From contig NC_053490.1 of NCBI RefSeq assembly GCF_905171775.1, positions 514,060,695-514,124,694 on the forward strand: a stretch of DNA of 64,000 nt, read 5' to 3'. This document shows, one piece after another, positions 1 through 8,080 of this stretch. Under the pieces are notes generated by a model, which was not told where the DNA came from, did no database searches, and was given only the letters and a program-made list of their open reading frames with translations. Origin of the DNA: Rana temporaria (Eukaryota; Chordata; Amphibia; Anura; Ranidae). Numbering within the stretch: the first letter of the stretch is position 1; each line of letters opens with the position of its first letter. The position numbers were made by a program, and so were the translations under genes.

Positions 1-265
1 CATATAGAGCACATACTTCTCTAAATAAAATGGGAGAAAGAGGAGACTCACCCACATCCGTGTCTTCACAAAGACTGTCACCGGAGTTGTCTGAAGATTC
101 AAAGTAGAATTTTTTAAGTGTGAGACTGCGGGAAAACTTGTTGATGTCCAAGAGTGTAGAAAACAAATCAAAATGCTTAGTGGGGCAGAAATTAAGTCCT
201 TTAGAGAGTAATCTGGATTCGCCAACACTCAAAACCCTGTTTGAGATATTAAGGACGTTGCTCAC
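1..265 (-). CDS. Penelope-like element reverse transcriptase ORF, N-terminal part (runs off the window)
   Basis: Reading the minus strand from about 265 to 1 gives an open frame with the hallmark N-terminal block of PLE reverse transcriptases: LLSKGLNFCPT, then a block ending DINKFSRSLTLKKFY. In known PLEs this block precedes the RT core and a C-terminal GIY-YIG endonuclease; both would lie left of base 1. The product copies PLE RNA into DNA at the target site. The frame is open for at least 100 nt upstream of 265, so it overlaps the end of ORF1 in the -1 frame. No start codon is obvious, so expression may be by frameshift or reinitiation. The motif is seen; the rest of the enzyme is inferred. 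Confidence 0.8.
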   Translation of the reverse strand, partial: MSNVLNISNRVLSVGESRLLSKGLNFCPTKHFDLFSTLLDINKFSRSLTLKKFYFESSDNSGDSLCEDTDVGESPLSPILFREVCALY

Positions 266-1212
266 TGTTTCTTCTTCCGTAAGGTGTAGATAGGATTTGT
301 GGTTCCTTTTTCCTCCTCTTCGGGTCTTTTTGTAGTGGATTTTTTCTTCTTTGATTTTATGCTGGATTTCCGAGGGTGTGCCGGGGCTCGTCCTCCGTCT
401 GTGCGGTTCATAGATGTTGAGGGTCGGTCGGGCGATGACTCTGAAACAGAGGTGGCCATGGTGTCATTTGCCGCATCGCTCCCCTGATCTGAAAAGCTGA
501 CCCGCTTACCCGAAGGTTTGCGTGACCGGTTGGTGAAGAATTGAGGTTTTTTCCATGTATAAACATTGCCGCTTTCATAATCGGCTCGGTCTCGGTTCAT
601 TTTTCCTTTCTTGGTCTCGATCACTGATTTTTCCAGTCTGTCCAATTTGATATTGAGACGACTATCCAGATCGGCGAACTCAGTACATGTTTGTAGGACC
701 GTCAGCTCAGTCTGTATGAGTGTCATTTCCCCCTGCAATTTTTCTGCTGTCTTTTTGTTGGACTTGACTAAGATGTCCAAAAGCTTAAAAGAGCAGGTAT
801 CCAGGGTGTCAGTCCATTCCTTCTTCATTTCTTCGTTGAAAAGGTCTGAGGTGGGGAACTTCTTAATCCTTAAACCTCTGGGGATTTGGCTGAGTGTAAG
901 GTATTCCGTTAGGTAATGTGTGTCCCAATATGATCGGATCTCTCTGGCCATTAGGTGTTCAAGCCTTTTGAACATTCGGATAAGCGATATCCCCTCATTA
1001 TCTGCCGATGAGGTCGTTTGTGTCCGTGGGATGGTTCTCAACGGATTGTCTGATGGTGCTGTAAGGGTTCTGCTGTAGCTAGTTTCAGCTGTTGGCAATG
1101 CAGGCGTGATGGTATCCATAATGGGAGCAGGCTCGGAGAATGAATGGAAGCCTTGAGTGAGGTAAACAAGGAAGATTTGGCTGGTTCTCGGGCTGGTAAA
1201 CAAATGTTGCAA
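262..1212 (-). CDS. Penelope-like element ORF1 protein
   Basis: 316 codons, ending in TGA. Residues 85-150 contain a block (YLTEYLTLSQIPRGLRIKKF, then EW..TLDTCSFKLLDILV) of the type I recall from the ORF that precedes RT in vertebrate PLEs. Residues about 150-200 are heptad-like and probably coiled coil. The C-terminus is strongly basic and Ser/Thr/Lys-rich (residues 270-316), suiting nucleic-acid binding. The PLE RT motif begins immediately downstream on the same strand, which fixes the identity. Met32 (codon near 1119) is an alternative start, since the first 31 residues look like translated leader. The exact role of this protein is not established; RNA chaperone or multimerisation is inference. 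Confidence 0.7.
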   Translation of the reverse strand: MQHLFTSPRTSQIFLVYLTQGFHSFSEPAPIMDTITPALPTAETSYSRTLTAPSDNPLRTIPRTQTTSSADNEGISLIRMFKRLEHLMAREIRSYWDTHYLTEYLTLSQIPRGLRIKKFPTSDLFNEEMKKEWTDTLDTCSFKLLDILVKSNKKTAEKLQGEMTLIQTELTVLQTCTEFADLDSRLNIKLDRLEKSVIETKKGKMNRDRADYESGNVYTWKKPQFFTNRSRKPSGKRVSFSDQGSDAANDTMATSVSESSPDRPSTSMNRTDGGRAPAHPRKSSIKSKKKKSTTKRPEEEEKGTTNPIYTLRKKKQ

Positions 1213-1423
1213 AGTCCGAAATGAAATGAGAGAGTGGGTAACCGCTCAAAGAGAACCAGGTAATCTGATTCCTGTGGTCCGAGCCAAGGGTGCAGGCAGT
1301 GCAATCAAAATGCAGGTTAGGATGAAGGAAAAAAGCTGGGACAGCCGCACTCCAAAAAAACTCCTCCTTTAATTAAAAATCACAAAATACATGCCACAGC
1401 AAAAAACAGCACAACAAAAGAAA

Positions 1424-1464
1424 AGCTGACGTTTCGCACTATGCCTTAGTGCTTCTTCATAGCT
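1424..1464 (-). ncRNA. Hammerhead-ribozyme-like motif, left arm
   Basis: On the minus strand: AGCT, then ATGAAGAA, a GCAC...GTGC hairpin with a 9-nt loop, GAAAC, GTC, and AGCT again. The order matches a type I hammerhead with minimal stem III: stem I (AGCT/AGCT), box 1, stem II, GAAA box, GUC cleavage site. Vertebrate PLEs are known to carry hammerheads in their pseudo-LTRs. Box 1 reads CUAUGA where CUGAUGA is expected, so a core G is missing and self-cleavage is doubtful. The motif is seen; ribozyme ancestry is inference. Confidence 0.45.
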
Positions 1465-2669
1465 AGTGTGTAAACAGTAAAATGAGTGAATATATACCTT
1501 ACAACCCAATGAGTGGGAGGGGGCTCTGGAAACAATTAAGTTAAACAGGGTCCCCTGTGAAGTTTGGGTGTGTCTCGACAGACAATCAGAGAGTGTCTCA
1601 TGTGGACTATGTCTCATGCAAATTCATGGTGAATAGTGAACATTGGATAGAATGATGTGTTGACCCAATAGAGAAGTGGGGTGCAAAAAAATGTGAAAGA
1701 GAGTGTAAGAGTATGTGTAAGTGTGAAGAAATATATTTGAGTGTAAGAGAAGTGAATTAAAGTGGACAGAAAATGGAATGATATGTGTAAAACATGTATA
1801 ACTTGTATAAGTAACAAATAAAATGAAATTAAGAAAACAAAAAATATGATATGAATTAAAGTGCAATAAAGTAAAGTGAAATTAATTAAAAAAGAAGAAA
1901 GGAAAACAAATAAAAAGTGAAATGGGGAAAAAAAAAAAAAAAGGGGAAAAAATAGGGGTGAATATGACGGTGAACCATATAAAGGACGATGCATAAACCA
2001 TAAAATAATATGGTGTAATGTAGTGAACAAAAAATGCCTAAAGATTGAGCATAGTGTAAAAGTGCACCTTAATTCTAATGGTCTTATTTGTTTTATAGTA
2101 TATTAACTTGTGTTTTTTATTATTTTTATGATTATTATTATATTATTTTTGTTTTTTGTATTTTTGTTGCCTGTATGTGTTTGTTTACTGACTCATTATT
2201 GAAATAATAACTGAGACACCGGGCATCTATCTGGACTGGTTAAACATTCATTGTGAGCTGAACCATTAATACAAAGACAAAAACAAAAAGATGTGAACAT
2301 GTGTGGCCGTTTATAGAAGAGTTCTAAAATATCCTAAAAATCAGTAAATGAGTAAACATGCAGAGTAGTATGGAATGATAGTAAAAAAGAGGCACTTGAA
2401 ATGTCGGGAAGTGTCAATGTGGCTATATGAGGCTAATGAAAAATAACCGCTATTAGCGGACAATTGCCAAAATGTGAACCTCAATCTAAATAGAGAAACT
2501 CTCAAGAGAATGATAGCGATCAGGGTATGGGCATGGAGTGTGTGTCAGGTTGCATAGCGGAATCGATATATTGGTATTACAATATTTTAATGCTTTAATG
2601 TTAGACTGGAAAGGGAAAAGTAAAACCAAAAGGAAACCAAATGGGTTAATGAAAAACTCCCTAGGCAGT

Positions 2670-2686
2670 AGGTAAACATGTGTTGA
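2670..2686. repeat. 17-bp target-site duplication, left copy
   Basis: The sequence is AGGTAAACATGTGTTGA. It directly precedes the LINE 5' end and is repeated exactly at 7065-7081. The right palindrome arm has one copy, in reverse complement, at about 8408-8424. Confidence 0.93.
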
Positions 2687-4210
2687 CGGAGGGGTCGAGA
2701 GGGAGGAGTCTGGAGATGGCGCGGTCAGTGTGGAGGAGTAGCTAGACGGAGGTGCCCGCGCTCCAACCCGCTCTGAAGACGGAGACCGGAGATGCTTAGG
2801 AGCCGGATTCCCTGTTCCCTACGCTAGGTTGTCCCCCTCCACCCCCCCCGGACGGAAGTCTCGGACCCCTGGATCGGATCGGATCACCCCCCTCACCCCC
2901 CTCGATCGGGTTAGCCTGACGCGATACGTGTGAACACGTGGGCGGTGCGGCTTTCCCGGCTTCCTTGGCCCCGCTGGCTGATTGGGCGGCGGCAGTGGTG
3001 TGCAGCGGCGTGCAGTGACGGGAGGAAGGTGCTCCGGGACAGCGCGCGTAGTAGGGGGGGGGAGGATTTTCTGAGGTGAGCGAGGGCCGGAGCCCCCCCT
3101 GAGTTAACTGGCTGATGTGTCCCCCTCCAATGGGTGGCTGAGCTGCTTGAGGTGAGCCGCACCTCCCCGCCGCACTCCCCTCCAGGCTGTAACATAGAAG
3201 AGGAGGCTCAGGGAAGGGGAGATACGGCGCTAGGCAACCCTGCAGTAAAAATCTCAGGGGAGAGGATCGAGCCCACAGCCAATGCCATCAAAAGTAGGTC
3301 CAGGGACACAGTGAAACATCCTACAGCAGACCCTATTCTTTCCTCTCCCCGCTTGAAAATTACCAGATTGGTGAGTACATGTTTGAGCTCATTGCATGTA
3401 GCAGAGTGGTGAGTACAACGTCTTTTTTAATGAGTTAAAGAACTAAGAAAAAAAATAAGTATACATATACATATATTTCAATGAGACATTTCTTCAGAGG
3501 AACTGGTAACTGGACGGGACTGATATGAAGACAGGCAATAAGGTGATACAAGGGACATGAGTGCATTACTGTCATTGCCTGTGCTTGTTGAGACGTATTT
3601 ATAAGGATGCTGATAATTCTATAGCTGTCTTGATGGCCCCCCTGTGACATCCCCCTTTTGCCCATTGGGAGAAATGAAGGAGAAATTAAGGAGACAGGGA
3701 GAATATCTTTTTTTTTTCTCCCTCTCTCCCTGTTCCCTATTTTTTTCTTTCTATTTGACAACATAGATGTAACATATCTTGGACTCTTTTCATATTATAC
3801 TCCAGTATTTATAATATACAAATACACGGATGAGCTGGCAGAGAACGTAATTAAAAACTGACGGATACAACGGTTAAAGCACAGCATATAGTATAATTAA
3901 CCATACTAAAAAGCCCTGAAAACCCGTAAAAGGAGGTCATTGAGTGTGACGCGCACTGGAGACCGACAGAAGAGGGGGGTTAATATACGTGCTGGGTGCT
4001 CCGAAGGTCTTCAACTTAAAACTAAAGCCAAAAAGTAGAAATATCAAATCAACTTTAAAACGTGATACCAAAGGGTATTGTTCCGTGCAGCATACACCTC
4101 CCATAAGTGCATAGTGGTCTTCCTATAGAATTTGCTGTAAAGCGTCGTAGACCAATTCAGGTGCAGCAAGAAGCAATCAGGACTACTGCAGGACTGAAAG
4201 GGGGCGAAGG
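2687..4210 (+). promoter_or_regulatory. LINE 5' UTR / probable internal promoter region
   Basis: 1.5 kb from the insertion boundary to the ORF1 ATG. The first about 500 bp are GC- and CpG-rich with C/G runs; the rest is AT-richer. L1-type elements carry their promoter in the 5' UTR, so promoter function is inferred. The short ORFs here (for example 2911-3195 minus) look incidental. Confidence 0.5.
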
Positions 4211-5257
4211 ATGACCACAAGGGGAAAAGGAGTAAAAGGCGGGGCAATCCCAAAGGTCCCCCGCTTAAGTCAAAGTCCAGGCCCAATGTGCAAATTTGTG
4301 ACCCACGGGACAAATGGAGAAAATCAACATATAGAAAAACCATCAATAACCCGAGGAGGCCAGGTAGAAAAGGAAAAGAAAAAAGAGAAGAAAAAAGGGA
4401 CTGTTAATATCTTGACAGACTCAGAAGCACTCTCAGAGTCACTATTAGAGAAAAAAACAGATCAAGATAGAGAAACAGACAAAGAAATAGACCTGGAACA
4501 GGGAGACAGGGAAGAAATGCAAGACATTACACTTTTGCCAACAAAAAGGGAAATGGAAGGAATGTTTGCCGCTTTAGAAAGATCACTTAAAACGCAAATG
4601 GAAAAAATGGAGAGAAATATGGGGCATATATTGGAAAGAGTGGAAGAAGTTGAGAAAAAAGTCGATCACAACATAACCTCAGTTAAAAAATTAGAAGATG
4701 AAATAAAAGCATTAAAAATAAATCAACGAGAACAGGCGTATAAATTAGAAGATCAAGAAAATAGGGATAGAAGGAAGAATATAAGAATACGCGGAGTTCC
4801 AGAAACGACACAGGCTGAGGATCTCCCAGAAATAATAAGAAAAATTTGCAATCCAATACTAGAGAGAGAAATAATTTCCCCCCTAAAAATAGAACGTGCG
4901 CATAGGATAAGACGAGCTAGAGAGAGAGCACAGGACTACCCAAGAGACATTATAGTGCGATTTGAAAGTTGGGAAGAGAAGAACCAACTATGGAGAAAAC
5001 TGAGAGGGAAGTCGCCATTAGAATTCGATCAGCATAATATTCAAATATATCAAGATCTGTCACAAGAGACGTTAAAAAGAAGAAGAAGCTTAAAACCGTT
5101 GTTAGGAGTCTTGCAGGAACATGATATACAATATAACTGGGGTTTCCCAGCCTGCCTGATAGGCAGGAAAAACGGTATCTCGGCAAGACTAAGGTTTTTA
5201 GAGGAAGTGCCAGAATTTTGCCAGAGATTAGATATCCCAATACCAAAAAAGGATTGA
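4211..5257 (+). CDS. LINE ORF1 protein (L1 ORF1p-like, nucleic-acid-binding)
   Basis: 348 residues, close to the usual L1 ORF1p length. The N-terminal region is basic and charged (1-110). A heptad-rich coiled coil covers about 112-182. An RRM-like domain starts at RKNIRIRGVPE (188-198) and includes DIIVRF (246-251). The C-terminal domain (about 255-345) has the IQIYQDLS segment. L1 ORF1p forms trimers, coats the element RNA and acts as a chaperone in cytoplasmic RNPs. The frame is intact. The first ATG is used as the start because it follows a non-coding leader and precedes the charged N-terminus; an upstream start is not visible. Confidence 0.88.
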   Translation: MTTRGKGVKGGAIPKVPRLSQSPGPMCKFVTHGTNGENQHIEKPSITRGGQVEKEKKKEKKKGTVNILTDSEALSESLLEKKTDQDRETDKEIDLEQGDREEMQDITLLPTKREMEGMFAALERSLKTQMEKMERNMGHILERVEEVEKKVDHNITSVKKLEDEIKALKINQREQAYKLEDQENRDRRKNIRIRGVPETTQAEDLPEIIRKICNPILEREIISPLKIERAHRIRRARERAQDYPRDIIVRFESWEEKNQLWRKLRGKSPLEFDQHNIQIYQDLSQETLKRRRSLKPLLGVLQEHDIQYNWGFPACLIGRKNGISARLRFLEEVPEFCQRLDIPIPKKD

Positions 5258-5752
5258 AAATGTTAGACGGCGGTGTGGAGGGGAGGGGAAAAGGGGGGGG
5301 GAAATGGGGGGGGAGGAGGGACGGGGAGGTTCAAAATAGTAAGCTACAGGAGCGGGATCGGAGAGGGGGTGGACCCGGAGGGCTCTCCTTCCCCAATTCC
5401 CCAGTATAGGGGGATAGGAGACCGGGCTAAAATAGAACTCCACCTTAGCCCAAGGAGCAAAAGAGCGCCTGGAGCGCCAAATAGAAAAAGCTCTAAAAGA
5501 CCATAGGGTCAGGGATTGACCGGGGGGAAGGGAGGGAGTGGGAGGCGATGAGAAAGCCCCATATGAAGAACAGGGGGGCAAGATATGACGGGAGGGGAGG
5601 GTGGGGGGGAGGAGATAAGAGGAGGGGGGAGGGGGAAAATAGGAGGGCCTGGAGGGGGGGGGGGGAAGGGATATAGATCTGTGTGTCATGCAGCAAGGAA
5701 GAACATACATACCTGAGAAAGACAGAAAAAAAAAAAAAAAAAGGAGAAAGAC
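5258..5752 (+). other. ORF1-ORF2 spacer, G-rich purine tract
   Basis: 495 bp between the LINE ORFs, with repeated runs of four to ten G on the plus strand (5279-5330, 5520-5670) and a 17-A run near 5727. The density of G runs makes RNA or DNA G-quadruplexes likely. Opposite-strand frames here are Pro-rich artefacts. Confidence 0.7.
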
Positions 5753-7081
5753 ATGACAAATATAAATTTTTTAACATATAATGTAAGAGGTCTCAGTTGC
5801 CCCGAAAAAAGGCATATGGTATTAAGAGAGGTCGAAAGGTACTCCGCTGATATAATTTTTTTACAAGAGACACACATAACGTTGGATTCAAATGTTAGAC
5901 TGTATTCTCGGGCAGTTCCCACTTGGTACTATGGGGACTCCCCAAAAAAGAGAGCTAAAGGGGTCGCCATAGGAATAGGGAAGAATATCTCTTTTATAGT
6001 AGAAGATAGGAAGGTAGACCCGGAAGGTCGCTATTTGTTTCTAAAAGGTGTACTCCAAGGAAAAAAATACACGCTAGCAAACATATATTGTCCAAACACC
6101 CAACCACATAAATACCTGAGGGGGATTCTGAATGCTTTAATGGATTTTAAAATAGGACATGTAATACTAGCTGGAGACCTCAACCTCTCAATGGACTATC
6201 AACTTGATAGTACGTCCGGGGCACAGAGGCGAAACATTAAACAGCTTAGAATATTAGGAAAGAAAATGCACAGTTACTGTTTAATAGATCCCTGGAGGAT
6301 TACATATCCAAATAAAAGGGACTATACCTATTATTCTTCAGCGCACGGAACATACTCGAGACTGGATTATATAATGGTTGACCATGAGTTACTGGAAGAA
6401 GTAATTAAAACTTCAATAGGGGTATCTACAATCTCAGACCATGCCCCTGTAATGGTGAAGATTAGATGTAAAGAAGTAGAGCAAAAAATGGGATCATGGA
6501 ATTTAAACGAAGAACTCATAGAAGATATAGAGGTAAACAATATAGTGAGAGCAGATCTGGAGCAATATTTCACCCTTAATAATACACCTGAAATAAGGGT
6601 AGCTACCGTATGGGAGGCCCACAAGGCATACATCAGAGGGAAACTAATTTCGATAGGAGCAGGGAAAAAAAAGACAAGAAAATTAAACATGAAAAAATTA
6701 ACAACTGAGCTAGCTGAATTGGAGCAAATGCATAAAGAGCGAGGAGAAAGCGAAATATACCAAGAAATTGTTGTAAAGAGGGTCCAGCTCAGAGACTTAA
6801 TGAAGGTTGAAACAAGGGACATATTCAAAAATGTTAGAAAAGAGAGGTATAAATGGGGGAACAAACCAGGAAAATATTTAGCTAGAATATCTAGGGAAAA
6901 AAAAAAAAAAAACTACATAGAAAAAATAAAAAATCAAGATGGCCTTGTGAAATATAAGACGTCTGAAATTGCGGAATCTTTTCGGACTTTCTACAGCTCA
7001 TTATATTCATTAAAAACCAACGAAACGCCAGAGCAGGAAAATATGAGAAAAAAGAAAATCAGGGAGGTAAACATGTGTTGA
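5753..7081 (+). pseudogene. LINE ORF2, endonuclease domain kept, reverse transcriptase missing
   Basis: 442 codons. The AP-like endonuclease (residues 1-237) keeps the expected residues: N10 in YNVRGLS, E39 in LQETH, Y112 in IYCPN, D142/N144 in GDLNL, D205 in RLDYIMV, and D229/H230 in SDH. A linker follows (238-435) with Lys-rich helices. The element ends after MRKKKIR, and the last few codons come from the target duplication. A full ORF2 would continue through RT to roughly 1200 residues. The endonuclease reading frame is intact, but the retrotransposase is not functional. Confidence 0.88.
7065..7081. repeat. 17-bp target-site duplication, right copy
   Basis: This is an exact repeat of 2670-2686, directly after the truncated LINE ORF2. 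The flanking arm sequence resumes at 7082. Confidence 0.93.
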
Positions 7082-7407
7082 AATCGAAAATACGCTATCT
7101 GATTCTCTGTCTTGACACATCCAATTACAGAAAAAGCCACATTTGAGGCCACCACATCTCGCCGACAACAAAGACATCGCCATACATGTCGCGATGACTG
7201 TGCGATCTACATGAATTAAATACTTAAATGTGTATTTACAAGGAACAAATAAAATTCGATAAAACGGAGAAGCCGAACATTGCTGTTGACAGCTGTATAT
7301 ACAAAAAACAGTTAATACAGTAATAAGAACAAAAAACACACAATATGCATATGAAATGTCCCGATAAACATGTTAAGATAACGAGCAATATCGTATGAAT
7401 GGCTGGG
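7082..7407 (-). repeat. Palindrome left arm, inner part
   Basis: This is the reverse complement of about 8081-8410 and appears identical over most of its length. It continues the outer left arm once the 4.4-kb LINE and one copy of the 17-bp duplication are removed. Homology stops at about 7407, after GGCTGGGA. Confidence 0.9.
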
Positions 7408-7748
7408 AAGCCAGCAGAACTGTAATCGTGGGACATATCTTACAATGTATGTTGGTTGGTTCTCTAATGAAACCCAAAAAGAAAGAAAAAAGAGAGTATA
7501 GGATACTGAGATCTTGTTGAAAAGGGTGCCAAGAGCCTAGGTGTTTTGTAATCCTCTTACAAAGAAGGAGATACTGTATTTATGGATCCTGTAAAAATCG
7601 GGGAAAAAACATCCAGGGTGCTTGTAAGAAAATAAGGTTAGGAAAAAAGGCAAGATGAAAAGAGAGGGGGGAGGGGGAAGGGAATGAGGAGAAAAATGGG
7701 ACAATGTGCGCAAGGAAGAGCGAGGAAAAATAAAAAAAAAAATAAATA
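7408..7748. other. Central non-palindromic spacer
   Basis: This unique-looking AT/purine-rich DNA lies between the left arm and the purine hairpin and has no counterpart on the right side. I see no coding motif or terminal repeat. It may be PLE sequence lost from the inverted copy. Confidence 0.5.
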
Positions 7749-8080
7749 AAAAAAAGTGGAAGTGGAAGTGGAGAAAAAAAAAAAAAGGTGGAAGTGGAAG
7801 TGAAGAAAAAAAAAAAAAAAGGGTGGAAGTGGAAGTGGAGAAAAAAAAAAAAAGGTGGAAGTGGAAGGGGAAAAAAAAAAAAAAAAAAAAAAGGTGGAAG
7901 TGGAAGTGGAGAAAAAAAAAAAAAAAGTGGAAGTGAAAAAAAAAATAATAAATTTTTTTTTTCACTTCCACTTTTTTTTTTTCTCCACTTCCACTTCCAC
8001 CTTTTTTTTATTTATTTTTTTCTCCACTTCCACTTCCACCTTTTTTTTTTTTTCTCCACTTCCACCCTTTTTTTTTTTTT
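7749..8080. repeat. Purine repeat array and its mirror: hairpin at the palindrome centre
   Basis: About seven units of GTGGAAGTGGAAGTGGAG followed by A-runs of 10-20 nt fill 7755-7940. About four to five complementary pyrimidine units (CACTTCCAC plus T-runs) fill 7960-8080. They meet at an AT core near 7945-7960. The strand asymmetry (pure purine, then pure pyrimidine) would allow a cruciform or intramolecular triplex. Such tracts are also prone to polymerase slippage and assembly error. Confidence 0.85.

Larger units (their letters stand above)
1311..2686 (-). repeat. Palindrome left arm, outer part (PLE 5' region)
   Basis: This is the reverse complement of about 8405-9778. Only a handful of substitutions and poly-A length changes are visible (for example near 1685, 1953, 2067, 2508 and 2627), so I estimate roughly 99% identity. 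It is AT-rich. The open frames in it (for example 1614-2030 minus) are low-complexity Phe/Leu/Ser translations with no recognisable domain. On the minus strand it ends with a short hairpin motif (1424-1464) and then leads into PLE ORF1. Confidence 0.9.
2687..7064 (+). mobile_element. Tx1/L1-clade LINE, 5' complete-looking but 3' truncated
   Basis: The 4378-bp insertion is bounded by the 17-bp duplication. Its order is a GC-rich 5' UTR (2687-4210), ORF1 (4211-5257), a G-rich spacer (5258-5752) and ORF2 (5753-7064), broken shortly after the endonuclease domain. There is no reverse transcriptase, 3' UTR or poly-A tail. The last element bases are A-rich (AAAAAAGAAAATCAGGG). It cannot move autonomously. 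Confidence 0.88.

Noticed and set aside
1614..2030. 138-codon Phe-rich ORF (and its mirror at 9063-9473)
   Set aside because: An AT-rich pseudo-membrane protein inside a non-coding PLE arm. Poly-A length differences between the arms break any conserved frame.
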